Positions 8,725-17,716 are shown, counted from the first letter of the stretch. The stretch is 64,000 nt of DNA from Paraburkholderia rhynchosiae (GCF_002879865.1 NZ_PNXY01000015.1:106424-170423); one strand, 5' to 3'. The notes: generated by a model from the letters alone, not told the origin. Numbers and translations are program-made.

Positions 8725-8764
8725 AAACGGCGTTGTGAGAAATCACAACGCCGTTTTTGTTTTG
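8725..8764 (+). terminator. Intrinsic terminator after tRNA-His
   Basis: A 14-bp perfect stem (AAACGGCGTTGTGA / TCACAACGCCGTTT) with a GAAA tetraloop is followed by TTTTGTTTT. This is a textbook Rho-independent terminator. Confidence 0.9.
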
Positions 8765-9064
8765 GGGTTTCGTTCGCCTGTCGCATTGCCACCGCAATGC
8801 CCGCCTCGCCTATCAAAAAACCCATCCCAGATGAGGTCCTTTTCCTCGCCGAACACCATCGCCCATCGGGCCAGACCGTCGCTCACGCCCGCCCCACCTG
8901 ACGTTCACCGATTATTTCAGCAGCGAGAATAGTAATTTCAGATTATCGGCACAAATTTTCGATAGTAGGGGTATACACTGCATTTCATCGGCGGTGCAGA
9001 CACAGTTCAACGGCTCCTGCAACGCCACCCTGAATCGAAATCGAAACATCATTGGAGGTACATC
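8765..9064. other. Intergenic region, no gene seen
   Basis: About 300 bases without a credible frame. The last part contains AT-rich sequence that may hold the promoter of the following small secreted protein, and GGAGGT lies directly before its start. Confidence 0.5.
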
Positions 9065-9331
9065 ATGAAGACCAAATTTATCGCCGCCCTGCTCGTTGCT
9101 GTTTCCGCCTCGATCGCTGCTCCCGCTTTCGCGAGCGGCTACGGCCCGGCACCGTTCTATCGTCCGTCGGTCGGCGCACCGGCTTCGCAACAAGGCCAGA
9201 GCGCGCAAACCGTCGCGGCTGAACGTGCTAACGCCAACTCAACCGCATATGGCGGCGTGACCAACGTGTCGTCGCAATCGGGCACGCGTGAGCCGGTTTC
9301 GAGTCCGCAATCGGTTTTCTTCGGCCACTAA
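9065..9331 (+). CDS. Small secreted protein
   Basis: An 88-residue exported protein. A clear Sec signal peptide (MKTKFIAALLVAVSASIAAPAFA, cleavage after AFA near residue 23) precedes a short Ser/Gln/Ala-rich mature part with no known domain. A strong ribosome site GGAGGT lies seven bases before ATG. The layout resembles the many small periplasmic DUF4148-like proteins of Burkholderia, but the core motif of that family is not clearly present. It is monocistronic. Confidence 0.8.
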   Translation: MKTKFIAALLVAVSASIAAPAFASGYGPAPFYRPSVGAPASQQGQSAQTVAAERANANSTAYGGVTNVSSQSGTREPVSSPQSVFFGH

Positions 9332-9459
9332 GCATTCGCTGTTGAGCATGCTGCGTCGTAGCAGCACGCAGACTGGGCGCCGCGCATCGAGCTCCGATGC
9401 CGGCGCCCAGTTGCGTTTACCTCGGTGGGCAGCGCTGGCTGATGCAGATAGCCGACGCC

Positions 9460-9702
9460 TCAAGCGGCGAGACCCGCGTCGATCACTTCGCGCGCGGCGC
9501 GAAAGCCCGCCTCGGCCGCCGCATGCTCGGTGGACCACAGGCTGTCAATGTGCACGAGCCGCCAGTCGACCACCACGGCGTCTTCCCGCAGCACCCGAAA
9601 ATGCGCCTTGACGCCGGTGAGCACCTGTTCGACCGCGACCTCGATGTCGTAGTCCTGATAGCGCTCCTGGTAATCCCCCATGTCAAGGCCCTTCGGCTCC
9701 AT
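9460..9702 (-). CDS. Small conserved-type hypothetical protein
   Basis: An 80-residue soluble protein starting from an ATG with an excellent GAGGAGG ribosome site. It looks like a compact alpha/beta domain. A central strand-turn-strand (AHFRVLREDAVVVDWRLVHID) is followed by a helix (EHAAAEAGFRAAREVIDAGL). I do not recognise the family by name and cannot assign a function. Confidence 0.75.
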   Translation of the reverse strand: MEPKGLDMGDYQERYQDYDIEVAVEQVLTGVKAHFRVLREDAVVVDWRLVHIDSLWSTEHAAAEAGFRAAREVIDAGLAA

Positions 9703-9840
9703 GTTCGACCTCCTCGTTTAATCTGTCTTCGTAGCGCCTGTTGATTGGGCGCGAGCGTACCGGGGAAGTCAGCGCGACGCCGCACGAGCGCCGATACAGG
9801 CTCGTCCGCTGCCTGGGGTCACACGGCTCTCGACTCGCGC

Positions 9841-10038
9841 TCAGTCGCAATCGCCGGACAGGTACTGCCTGCCGTTGCAGGTGATCTCGACCTCATCGCC
9901 GCTCGCTTCGGCGACGAGCCCGCACGCCAGTAATTCCGCGGTGACGGACTGCGGGAATTTCGGCATCGGCTGCCCGACGCCCACATCGTTCAAGCGCCGC
10001 AACGCTTCTATCGCTTCCGGACTCAATGACTTCGACAT
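9841..10038 (-). CDS. Small hypothetical protein
   Basis: A 65-residue protein (MSKSLSPEAIEALRRLNDVG...). The frame is open far upstream, but the ATG at 10038 has GGAGA six bases ahead and the sequence before it is not protein-like. The second half (SVTAELLACGLVAEASGDEVEITCNGRQYL) resembles a winged-helix wing. Possibly a small regulatory domain; function unknown. Confidence 0.65.
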   Translation of the reverse strand: MSKSLSPEAIEALRRLNDVGVGQPMPKFPQSVTAELLACGLVAEASGDEVEITCNGRQYLSGDCD

Positions 10039-10224
10039 GGCCGTCTCCATCGAGGTGACTGAATTCATCGTAGCAAGTTTCGAACGCGTATGCAGGTACG
10101 TTGGCGTATAACGCGCCGCGACCATGGGACGGCGCGACCGCGCGTGAATTTTCCTTGCCACGGTGGGTCTACCCAGAAACCTGACACGGCCTAATCCGCA
10201 GCGATGGACGCAAAGGAGAAAGAG

Positions 10225-10527
10225 ATGAAGCGAAGCACTCTGGCAACTCTGATAGCAGGCGCCACGCTGGCGGCGATGGGCGCGAGCGGTATGGCTGCGT
10301 CGGCGCAAACGGGTTCGACTGCGCCGACGCAGCAAACGGCGCAAAGCGGCAAGCAGGCGCCCCCGCAGGGCAGCGACGCTGCAGCGTCGATGGTGAAGCC
10401 ACCGGAGTCGGCCTCCGGTTCGACCGGATCGAGCAATCCGGATAACATGCCGATCAAACGTCCGCGCAAGCCGACCAACGACAAGATGATGCACGAGCCG
10501 CCCGCAAGCGGCGCGAACGCGAAATAA
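10225..10527 (+). CDS. Small periplasmic hypothetical protein
   Basis: A 100-residue protein with a Sec signal peptide (MKRSTLATLIAGATLAAMGASGMAASA) and a mature part that is Ser/Thr/Pro/Gly-rich and probably disordered. The ATG at 10225 follows AAAGGAGAAAGAG; an ATG at 10204 lies upstream of that ribosome site and was rejected. No family recognised. Confidence 0.72.
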   Translation: MKRSTLATLIAGATLAAMGASGMAASAQTGSTAPTQQTAQSGKQAPPQGSDAAASMVKPPESASGSTGSSNPDNMPIKRPRKPTNDKMMHEPPASGANAK

Positions 10528-10535
10528 CGCGGGCC

Positions 10536-10751
10536 TTACAGGCGCGCGATCGACACCTCCGTCGACTTGACCAGCGCGACGACTTCCGAGCCGACCTGCA
10601 GATCGAGTTCATCGACCGAGCGCGTCGTGATCACCGAGGTGACGATACCGAACGGCGTATCGACATCGACTTCGGACACGACCGGTCCGCGGATGATTTC
10701 CTTGACCTTGCCTTTGAACTGATTGCGTACGTTGATTGCGGAAATGCTCAT
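10536..10751 (-). CDS. Mop-type molybdopterin/TOBE-domain protein
   Basis: A 71-residue single TOBE/Mop domain (MSISAINVRNQFKGKVKEI, then SEVDVDTPFGIVTSVITTRSVDEL, then GSEVVALVKSTEVSI). Free-standing Mop proteins bind molybdate or tungstate oxyanions as hexamers. The gene lies 48 bases after ssuB on the same strand and is probably the last gene of the ssu operon, a common arrangement in Burkholderiales. Whether it binds sulfonates or oxyanions here is not known. Confidence 0.88.
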   Translation of the reverse strand: MSISAINVRNQFKGKVKEIIRGPVVSEVDVDTPFGIVTSVITTRSVDELDLQVGSEVVALVKSTEVSIARL

Positions 10752-10799
10752 AGCGAGTGGCTCCAGTGAAGCGATTGAAAACAGTCAGTCAAGGGAATG

Positions 10800-11822
10800 T
10801 CAGACGGCCCAACGGACGTCTGTGGGCCGCGTGAAGCGGCGTTCTATACGTTCTCCACGTGCGTCGTATGCACGTTCCGACAAGGCGTCGTCGTTCGGCG
10901 CATTCTTCAGCACGCGTTGCAACACATGCTCTTCAAGGGCGGCGAAGCCCGCCGACGCGCGCGCTCGCGGACGCTCGAGCGGCACCGGCTGATCCAGCGC
11001 GATGCGCCCTTCTTCTATCAGCAAAATGCGATCGCCGAGCGCCACGGCCTCGTGCACATCGTGCGTGACGAGCAGCGCGGTGAACTTATGCTCACGCCAC
11101 AAGCGCTCAATCAGCCCGTGCATTTCGATACGCGTCAATGCATCGAGCGCGCCGAGCGGTTCATCGAGCAGCAGCAATTGCGGACGATGCACCAGTGCCC
11201 GCGCCAACGCCACGCGCTGACGCTGACCGCCGGAAAGTTGTGCGGGCCAGTCATTGGCACGCTCCAGCAAGCCGACTTCGGCCAGCACCGCGCGCGCATC
11301 TTCACGCGCGCTGCGTGGCAGCCCAAGCATCACGTTTTGCAGCACGTTCTTCCACGGCAATAGACGCGCGTCCTGGAACATGATGCGGGTGTCGAGCGGT
11401 CGGCCGTCTTCGGTGCGTTTTTCGAGCACGCCGGCCGTGGTCTTCTCCAGACCGGCGACGAGCCGCAGCAACGTCGACTTACCGCAGCCGCTGCGGCCGA
11501 CGATCGCGACGAAACTGCCGCGCTCGATCGACAGATCGAAGTCCGTCAGCACCTTGCGTTCGCCGTACCGTTTGCCGACGGCGCGCAGTTCGACCGAATA
11601 ATCGTCGGCACTATTTGCACCGCTTGCATCGTTGCGCGCCAGTGCGCCGACCGGTGCCACCGTAGACCGACCGCCATGTGCATAACCGTGCGCGGCATCG
11701 CCGTGCTCGAAATCGGCGGCCACCTCCGCGTCGCGATCGACGACGCGCGCCTGCGCCAGTTCCGCTTCCAGATCGCTGCCCGCGATGCCGCCGAACGACG
11801 CCGAGAGTGTCGTTGCGCTCAT
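10800..11822 (-). CDS. ssuB: Aliphatic sulfonate ABC transporter ATPase SsuB
   Basis: The 340-residue ATPase of the SsuABC sulfonate importer. The ABC domain starts near residue 80 (VELRAVGKRYGERKVL). It contains Walker A GRSGCGKST, Q-loop MFQDARLLPW, signature LSGGQRQRVALARAL, Walker B LLLLDEPLGALD and switch TALLVTHDVHEAV. About 78 N-terminal residues before the domain are Ala/Asp-rich and not part of the usual fold. The ATG at 11822 follows GAGGAGG and overlaps the ssuC stop in ATGA, so translation is coupled. Confidence 0.94.
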   Translation of the reverse strand: MSATTLSASFGGIAGSDLEAELAQARVVDRDAEVAADFEHGDAAHGYAHGGRSTVAPVGALARNDASGANSADDYSVELRAVGKRYGERKVLTDFDLSIERGSFVAIVGRSGCGKSTLLRLVAGLEKTTAGVLEKRTEDGRPLDTRIMFQDARLLPWKNVLQNVMLGLPRSAREDARAVLAEVGLLERANDWPAQLSGGQRQRVALARALVHRPQLLLLDEPLGALDALTRIEMHGLIERLWREHKFTALLVTHDVHEAVALGDRILLIEEGRIALDQPVPLERPRARASAGFAALEEHVLQRVLKNAPNDDALSERAYDARGERIERRFTRPTDVRWAV

Positions 11823-12685
11823 GCTTTGCCTCCTCGCTGATAGGCTGGATGCCAACGCAGCGACACGCGTTCCAGGCTTTTCGCCAGTACGTCGGCGAGT
11901 TTGCCGAGCGCCGCGTACAGCAGAATGCCGACCACGACGACATCGGTTTGCAGGAATTCACGCGCGTTCATCGTCATGTAGCCGATGCCCGACTGCGCCG
12001 AGATAGTTTCCGCGACGATCAGCGTCACCCACATCAGCCCGAACGCGAAGCGCACGCCGACGAGAATCGACGGCAACGCGCCCGGCAGAACGACATGGCG
12101 GTACAGCTGAAAACCCTTCACGCCGTAACTGCGCGCCATTTCGGTCAGGTTGGAATCCACCGAACGAATACCGTGAAACGTGTTCACGTAGATCGGAAAG
12201 AACACGCCCAACGCAACCAGAAAAACTTTGGCCTGTTCCTCGATGCCGAACCACAGGATCACGAGCGGGATCATTGCGAGCGCCGGAATATTGCGGATCA
12301 TCTGCACAGTCGAATCGAGCGCGATTTCGATCGGCTTGAAGAGACCCGTCGCGAGACCGAGTGCGAGACCGATACCGCCGCCAATCGCGAAGCCGGAGAC
12401 AGCGCGCCACGTGCTGACCTTCACATCCGCCCACATTTCGCCCGACTGGATCAGCGACCACGCGGCCTTCACGACCGCCAGCGGTTCGGGCAGCACGCGC
12501 GTCGACAGCACGCCGCTGCGCGCGGCGAATTCCCACGCGAGCAAAATCAGAAGCGGTGCGAGCCAGGGCGCGAGATGCGCGCCGATGCGCCGTAACGACG
12601 TAAAGACTGAGACCAGTATGGAATCGAAAGCCGCGCGTGAACCCGCGCCTTCATTGCGGTCCGCACTCACAGTGGATTGAGCCAT
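11819..12685 (-). CDS. ssuC: Aliphatic sulfonate ABC permease SsuC
   Basis: A 288-residue inner-membrane permease of the nitrate/sulfonate/taurine ABC family. Hydrophobic segments begin at LAPWLAPLLILLAWEFAA, and the EAA loop that contacts SsuB is seen near residue 200 (EMARSYGVKGFQLYRHVVLPGALPSILVG). The start (MAQSTVSAD) gives the family's usual length; the open frame continues upstream without protein-like sequence. It lies between ssuD and ssuB. Confidence 0.93.
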   Translation of the reverse strand: MAQSTVSADRNEGAGSRAAFDSILVSVFTSLRRIGAHLAPWLAPLLILLAWEFAARSGVLSTRVLPEPLAVVKAAWSLIQSGEMWADVKVSTWRAVSGFAIGGGIGLALGLATGLFKPIEIALDSTVQMIRNIPALAMIPLVILWFGIEEQAKVFLVALGVFFPIYVNTFHGIRSVDSNLTEMARSYGVKGFQLYRHVVLPGALPSILVGVRFAFGLMWVTLIVAETISAQSGIGYMTMNAREFLQTDVVVVGILLYAALGKLADVLAKSLERVSLRWHPAYQRGGKA

Positions 12686-12735
12686 GACGATTTTCCTGAT
12701 TGCCTGTCGGATGTGCTGTGTGGGTCTGAGTGCGC

Positions 12736-13896
12736 TCAACTCGCGCTTGCCGCCTTCGGCAAATAACTGTTGCCGACGATCTCGCCGAACGGCCCCGACA
12801 GCGGGCCATTCGAGGTCTTGCCGCGACGGTTCGGCAGCAGCGGAAACACAAGTTCCGCAAACCGATACGACTCTTCGAGATGCGGATAGCCCGACAGAAT
12901 GAAGGTCTCGATACCCAACTCGGCGTATTCCTTCATGAGCGCGAACACCTGCTCCGGATTGCCGACGAGCGCGGTGCCTGCGCCGCCTCGCACGAGGCCC
13001 ACGCCGGCCCACAGATTCGGATAGACCTCGAGTTCGGCCCGGTTGCCGCGCTTGCCGCCATGCAGCGCGGCCATGCGGCGCTGACCTTCGGAATCCATCT
13101 TCGAGAACGACGCCTGGGCGCGCGCGATCGTGTCGTCGTCGAGCTTGCTGATCAGCTTGTCGGCGGCGGCCCATGCTTCTTCTTCCGTCTCGCGCACGAT
13201 CACGTGCAGGCGGATGCCGAATCTGATGGTGCGGCCATGAGCAGCGGCGCGTGCGCGAATGTCGCCGATCTTCTTCGCGACCGCCGTGGGCGGCTCGCCC
13301 CATGTCAGATAAGTGTCGATATGCTCGCCCGCCATGTCGTGCGCGGCCGGCGACGAGCCGCCGAACCACAGCGGCGGATGCGGGTTTTGCACCGGTGGAT
13401 ACAAGGCCTTGCCGCCCTTCGACTTCAGATGCTTGCCGTCGAAGTCGATCGCGTCGTTGGTATGCGCGGCCGTCAACAGCTTGCGCCAGATGTGCAGGAA
13501 TTCGTCGGTGATTTCGTAGCGCGTGTCGTGGTCGACGAACACGCCGTCGCCTTCGAGCTCGGCCGCATCGCCGCCGGTCACGACGTTGATCAGGAGCCGC
13601 CCGTTCGACAGACGGTCGAAGGTCGCGGCCATGCGCGCGGCAAGACCCGGCGAGGAAATGCCCGGGCGAATCGCAACCAGAAACTTCAGGCGTTTTGTCG
13701 CGGCGATCAGGCTCGATGCCACGACCCAGGCGTCCTCACACGAACGGCCCGTCGGCAGCAACACGCCTTCGTAGCCGAGCGTATCGGCCGCGACGGCGAT
13801 CTGCTGGAAGTAGTCGTAATCGGCTGCGCGCGCGCCTTGCGACGTACCGAGATAACGGCTGTCGCGATGAGTTGGAATGAACCAGAACACATTCAT
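12736..13896 (-). CDS. ssuD: Alkanesulfonate monooxygenase SsuD
   Basis: This FMNH2-dependent luciferase-fold enzyme releases sulfite from C1-C14 alkanesulfonates to supply sulfur. The 386-residue product begins MNVFWFIPTHRDSRYLG. It keeps the family sequences GYEGVLLPTGRSCEDAWV, KFLVAIRPGISSP, the NGRLLINVVTGGD flavin-phosphate region and a C-terminal GYPHLEESYRFAELVFPLL. The ATG at 13896 follows GGGAG. It is the first gene of the ssuDCB-mop block. The substrate-binding protein SsuA and the flavin reductase SsuE are not next to it. Confidence 0.95.
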   Translation of the reverse strand: MNVFWFIPTHRDSRYLGTSQGARAADYDYFQQIAVAADTLGYEGVLLPTGRSCEDAWVVASSLIAATKRLKFLVAIRPGISSPGLAARMAATFDRLSNGRLLINVVTGGDAAELEGDGVFVDHDTRYEITDEFLHIWRKLLTAAHTNDAIDFDGKHLKSKGGKALYPPVQNPHPPLWFGGSSPAAHDMAGEHIDTYLTWGEPPTAVAKKIGDIRARAAAHGRTIRFGIRLHVIVRETEEEAWAAADKLISKLDDDTIARAQASFSKMDSEGQRRMAALHGGKRGNRAELEVYPNLWAGVGLVRGGAGTALVGNPEQVFALMKEYAELGIETFILSGYPHLEESYRFAELVFPLLPNRRGKTSNGPLSGPFGEIVGNSYLPKAASAS

Positions 13897-13956
13897 TTGC
13901 TGCTCCCGCAAACTCAAACAGGATTGGATAAAGACGGTGCACGCCGCGCATGCAAA

Positions 13957-13992
13957 CGCAAAGGCACACGCAAACGCACACGCAAAGGCACA
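13957..13992. repeat. 12-bp tandem repeat, three copies
   Basis: Three head-to-tail copies of CGCAAAsGCACA (s = G, C, G) upstream of ssuD, in the place where ssuA or a promoter would be expected. Period and phase are exact. Confidence 0.8.
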
Positions 13993-14325
13993 CGTACGCG
14001 CCGGCCGCGCGCATTGAGCCGGCCATCAGGACTCGAGCCGGGCGATGCATCGCCAAAAGCACGGAAATTGCGGTAATCGACGCTATGGGTGACGGCGGCA
14101 AGCACCGTCTGCATGGAGAAACAGTCTAGGGATGGGGCTGCGGCTTTTGAACGATTTTTTTGAGCTTAGGTTTTCCACTTCTGTGATTAGCCCGACGCTA
14201 AAGCATACGAAGATGGCGTTTGATGCACGCTGAAAAGCCGCTACCGCTGGATATAATGGCGCACGTTTCCAATAATCCGGTACAGGCCACGCGAGGCACG
14301 CGCCTGGACCCTGGCGGTGCAATGC

Positions 14326-14751
14326 ATGCAAAAACTTATCCTGCCGTTCGTCGCCGGTTTTCTGGCTTCACTGTTCTTTCATGAATCGACGCTGGCGCTG
14401 CTGCACGCAGCCGGGGTCATCGATCAAAGCGGTTTTTCAACTGCGCCGTTTCTGCCGTTCGGCCTGCCCGAGTTCATTGCGAACGCAATCTGGAGCGCCT
14501 TCTGGGCCGTGTTGATGGCGTGGCTGTTGCGGGTCTCGCCCGAACGCCGTGCGCCGTGGGTGCCGGCTTTCGTGTTCGGCGGCATCGTGTTGACGGGGGC
14601 GAGCGTGTTCGTGGTCGATCCGCTGCGCGGCATCTGGCCGAGCGGCAATATGTTGCCGCGCCTCGCTACGGGTTTCGCGGCGAATGCGATGTGGGGTTGG
14701 GGCGCGCTCGTATTCATGCGCGCCCTCATGGCAAGCGAAGAGGTGGATTGA
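14326..14751 (+). CDS. Small inner-membrane protein
   Basis: A 141-residue protein with four hydrophobic stretches (LILPFVAGFLASLFF, FIANAIWSAFWAVLMAWLL, WVPAFVFGGIVLTGASVFVV, LATGFAANAMWGWGALVFM). The arrangement suggests a four-helix membrane protein. No functional family recognised. A GTG three codons upstream is a less likely start. It diverges from the ssu operon. Confidence 0.75.
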   Translation: MQKLILPFVAGFLASLFFHESTLALLHAAGVIDQSGFSTAPFLPFGLPEFIANAIWSAFWAVLMAWLLRVSPERRAPWVPAFVFGGIVLTGASVFVVDPLRGIWPSGNMLPRLATGFAANAMWGWGALVFMRALMASEEVD

Positions 14752-14772
14752 GCGGCCTGGCTGGTTAGCTGC

Positions 14773-14804
14773 TTGGTCGCTTGGTCGCTTGGTCGCTTGG
14801 TCGC
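14773..14804. repeat. 8-bp tandem repeat, four copies
   Basis: TTGGTCGC repeated four times without interruption between two convergent genes. Probably a slippage tract; no function evident. Confidence 0.85.
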
Positions 14805-14878
14805 CGGCTCGCTTTTCGACGGCTCCGGCGGTCAGGCTAGACGTGAGCGAAGCTTCAATCGCGCGAACCGAGCGCGAC

Positions 14879-16009
14879 TTAATCTCGAAGATCGCGCAGC
14901 GGATGTTCGTTGCCCGGCCACGGGCTTTCGAACATCTTCGCCACGTCCGCGCCGCTTACGTCTTCGATACGGGCGAAGCGCCAACGCGGCGCGTTGTCCT
15001 TGTCGATGATGCGCGCGCGAATTCCTTCCACTGCGTCGCCTTGCAGGAAACTCGAACGCGTCAGATCGAGATCGCCGCGCAGCACTTCCGCCATCGAACC
15101 CTCCGCGCGGGTCACTACGTCGAGCGACACCGCCATCGACAGCGGCGAGCGCTCGCGCAACACGGCGATGGTCCGCTCGGCCCAATCGGCGGCATCGCCA
15201 TCGCACTTGCGCTGTAGTGAGGCGAGAATGCGCGGCATATCGGGCAGCGCAAAGTGCCGGTCGATCAGACCACGGGCGCTCGCGAGCGGCGAGTCGTCGG
15301 GCTCCGGCACGACCCGATGCGCGCGGCTTTCACGCTCCACGCAAGCCACGACATCCGCGCCACGCTCGAACAGTTCGCTGCGCAAGGTGTCGATGAGCGC
15401 GGGCAAGGCGGCGTCGTCCATATAGACGTCCGCGAGGCCGGCGTATAGCGCATCCGCCGCGCCGATCGCTTCGCCGGTCACCGCCAGATAGCGGCCTATC
15501 GCGCCAGGCGTGCGGGCGAGAAACCAGCTCGCGCCGACATCAGGAAAAAGTCCGATGCGCGTTTCCGGCATCGCCATTTTCGTGGACTGCGTGACGACGC
15601 GCAGCCCGCCGGTGCGATGCGCGCCCTGCGAAATGCCCATACCGCCGCCCATCACCACGCCGTTCGTCAACGCGATATATGGCTTCGGATAAGTGAAGAT
15701 CGCGTGATTGAGCCGGTATTCCTCGATGAAAAACGTCTCGCGCGCTGCGTGCTCAGCGCGTTGCGCCGACTCGTACAGAAAGCGGATGTCGCCGCCCGCG
15801 CAGAACGCCCGGGGATGCTGGCTGCGCACCACGACCGCGAGCACGTCGGGATTTTCCCGCCACGCGTCGAGCGCTGCATGCATTGCGCGGATCATGCCGG
15901 TCGACAACGCGTTGAGCGCCTTCGGCCTTTCGAGTTCGATGAAACCGATGCGGTTGGCTACGTAAGTCGCGACTTGGTCGCTAGCTGCGGGCGAGGCGGA
16001 AAGAGACAT
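14879..16009 (-). CDS. 3-hydroxyisobutyryl-CoA hydrolase
   Basis: A crotonase-fold thioesterase of the valine breakdown pathway that hydrolyses 3-hydroxyisobutyryl-CoA. The 376-residue length is typical of HIBYL-CoA hydrolases and longer than enoyl-CoA hydratases. Motifs: GFIELERPKALNALSTGMI, oxyanion strand RAFCAGGDIRFL, then NGVVMGGGMGISQGAHRTGG and PETRIGLFPDVGASWFLAR, including the catalytic-region Glu and Asp. The extended C-terminal region includes RDLDLTRSSFLQGDAVEGIRA-type sequence. The ATG at 16009 was chosen because residues upstream in the frame are not conserved-looking. No other valine pathway genes are adjacent. Confidence 0.9.
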   Translation of the reverse strand: MSLSASPAASDQVATYVANRIGFIELERPKALNALSTGMIRAMHAALDAWRENPDVLAVVVRSQHPRAFCAGGDIRFLYESAQRAEHAARETFFIEEYRLNHAIFTYPKPYIALTNGVVMGGGMGISQGAHRTGGLRVVTQSTKMAMPETRIGLFPDVGASWFLARTPGAIGRYLAVTGEAIGAADALYAGLADVYMDDAALPALIDTLRSELFERGADVVACVERESRAHRVVPEPDDSPLASARGLIDRHFALPDMPRILASLQRKCDGDAADWAERTIAVLRERSPLSMAVSLDVVTRAEGSMAEVLRGDLDLTRSSFLQGDAVEGIRARIIDKDNAPRWRFARIEDVSGADVAKMFESPWPGNEHPLRDLRD

Positions 16010-16209
16010 GGAAGACGACGCACGGCGGCGCAGAGTCAAGGGAAACCCAACGTTATCACGGGCCCGCGGCCTGGGGTCTGTTTGCGCATGCGTGCCGCCT
16101 GCATGCACGTTACGCGCCGGCGGTATGCCAGCAATATGCCGGCTAGGTGCTCGCTTTCGCGGAAATTCCGCGGACCTTGGCCGGACCTTTCGCCGACGCT
16201 CCCTTCGCT

Positions 16210-16659
16210 CTACCCGGCCGAGTTGCCCGGCGGAAAGTGCCCGCTCTTGAGCAGCACAGGCGTGCCGTTGCTGATCTGCAAGTGCTCCCGCGCCACCGCT
16301 TCGATGCGCGGACGTCCGGCGTTAAACGCGCGCATCCAGCCTTCCAGGTCTTCGGAGCGCGCGCCGAAGTGATCTTCGAGCGCCTCGACGGAAATTGCGC
16401 AGGGCACCGGCTCGCCGTCCACCAGCGCGGAAAAGACAACGGTCAGATTGGAGTCGCGGTAGGCTGGCGCGCCCGCGGGAAACCTGATTTCCATGGTCGC
16501 CTCATTAGAAATATCCGGCATGGAACCCGGGCCCGCGAGAACCGGCCGGCCCCGGACGACCTCGATATGGTACTCGCGCGGCCGGACCGCGGTCCACCCC
16601 GCCGCCGCGTCCGCTTCGCGGCCGGCTTCCTTGCAGTCTTGCGTTTCACGCGCCGTCAT
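16210..16659 (-). CDS. DUF1488-domain protein
   Basis: A 149-residue protein whose second half carries the DUF1488 type domain (MEIRFPAGAPAYRDSNLTV then VPCAISVEALEDHFGA). The N-terminal 55 residues form a separate variable segment. The long start at 16659 is supported by the ATGA overlap with the stop of the upstream gene and by GGGAGG before it. It forms a coupled pair with the 88-residue gene. The biological role of the family is unknown. Confidence 0.8.
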   Translation of the reverse strand: MTARETQDCKEAGREADAAAGWTAVRPREYHIEVVRGRPVLAGPGSMPDISNEATMEIRFPAGAPAYRDSNLTVVFSALVDGEPVPCAISVEALEDHFGARSEDLEGWMRAFNAGRPRIEAVAREHLQISNGTPVLLKSGHFPPGNSAG

Positions 16660-16922
16660 GACTTGCCTCCCAGCAGACGGTCGATGTAATCGCGCGCGGC
16701 CTGTTCGACGAATGCCAGCGCCTCCTCTTCGCTGCGAAAGCGCTGCCGATCGCCGAGTTCGAGCAAGGTTTCCATCCGGTGCGGATCGTCGGGACCGAGT
16801 TCGGCGAGGCTGACCGAACCGACGTAGGTACCGCCCGCGCTTTGCGCGTCGGCTGCCGGCATGAGCCGCGCGGCGGCACTGATGTAGTAGCCGCGATAAG
16901 GGCCGCTGACCCGTTCAGCCAT
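16656..16922 (-). CDS. Small hypothetical protein
   Basis: An 88-residue soluble protein (MAERVSGPYRGYYISAAARL...). It resembles a short alpha/beta domain with a C-terminal helix (SEEEALAFVEQAARDYIDRLL). It is translationally coupled to the DUF1488 gene by an ATGA overlap, so the two probably work together. ATG 16922 follows GAGGAGAAC. Family not recognised. Confidence 0.75.
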   Translation of the reverse strand: MAERVSGPYRGYYISAAARLMPAADAQSAGGTYVGSVSLAELGPDDPHRMETLLELGDRQRFRSEEEALAFVEQAARDYIDRLLGGKS

Positions 16923-17083
16923 GTTCGTTCTCCTCGTTGCAGTTGATCAGGTAAGGCGCGTGGCAGTCCAATAAGTTCTGCGCGATGCAAGATCGCACTT
17001 GCCGGGTTCGCGCGAGTCGAACGGCATAATCGGCACGCTCTGTGCTGCCGAAGTGGCGCCATTTGGAGTTCAGCGAGTGCAAT

Positions 17084-17275
17084 ATGGGAAAATATTTTCT
17101 GCAAGATCACGAACTGCCCGAGCCGGATGCGGCAAACAGATGGTTTGCCTATGCCGAAAGCCACGGCATCGACATCGCCAAAGCCATCAGCATCTGGGAA
17201 GACGCGGCCACGGAGAGCGGCACGGAAAGCCGCCGGCTGGTCAGCGCGGCAGGCATCACTATCGAAACGCCCTGA
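17084..17275 (+). CDS. Small hypothetical protein
   Basis: A 63-residue acidic protein (MGKYFLQDHELPEPDAANRW...) with two probable helices. The ATG at 17084 is preferred because the 14 upstream in-frame residues lack character. No function or family recognised. It is followed after 60 bases by a lipoprotein gene in the same direction. Confidence 0.55.
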   Translation: MGKYFLQDHELPEPDAANRWFAYAESHGIDIAKAISIWEDAATESGTESRRLVSAAGITIETP

Positions 17276-17335
17276 ACTCGCGCGCACCGCGCGAGGCACG
17301 CGGCGCAAGCCAACTTCATCAAAGGAAACATCACG

Positions 17336-17716
17336 ATGCATTTCATGATGCAATTGCTCCGCACCAGCCGCCTGCGACGTGGCCTCGCGCGGGCTCTGCT
17401 GCGCCGTACGCCCCTCCTTGCCGCCTTGCCGGCCGCGGTCGTGCTGGGCGCTGGACTCGCCGGTTGCGCGTCGTCGAACACGACCTCGCTGATCAACCTG
17501 CCGAACGGCCAGACCGGCTTCGCGGTCAATTGCAGCGGCGCGGACGCCGGTTCGAGCTGGGCGTCGTGTTACGTGCAAGCGGGTAAAGCGTGCGGCGCGA
17601 CGGGCTATGACATCGTGTCGAAGGATAATGACGAAGGCGGCACCGCGGGCGGCAGCGTGACGAACGTCGTGTCGGCCAACGTCAAGAACCGCTCGATGAT
17701 CGTGCGTTGCAAATAA
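17336..17716 (+). CDS. Small lipoprotein
   Basis: A 126-residue predicted lipoprotein. A basic N-terminus rich in Arg, a hydrophobic segment (LLAALPAAVVLGAGLAGC) and a lipobox LAGC with Cys44 are present. The mature part contains three more Cys residues (NCSG, SCYVQ, KACGATG) and a final basic Cys, suggesting disulfides in the periplasm. The unusually long n-region means the true start may be internal, such as the second Met. No domain name assigned. ATG follows AAAGGAAACATCACG. Confidence 0.72.
   Translation: MHFMMQLLRTSRLRRGLARALLRRTPLLAALPAAVVLGAGLAGCASSNTTSLINLPNGQTGFAVNCSGADAGSSWASCYVQAGKACGATGYDIVSKDNDEGGTAGGSVTNVVSANVKNRSMIVRCK

Noticed and set aside
12730..14076. 448-codon plus-strand frame opposite ssuD and its upstream region
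   Set aside because: Overlaps ssuD antisense and continues into the tandem repeat; not protein-like.
14773..14804. Four direct 8-bp repeats considered as a CRISPR-like array
   Set aside because: No spacers and units are contiguous; a simple slippage repeat. No CRISPR array or cas gene is seen anywhere in the window.
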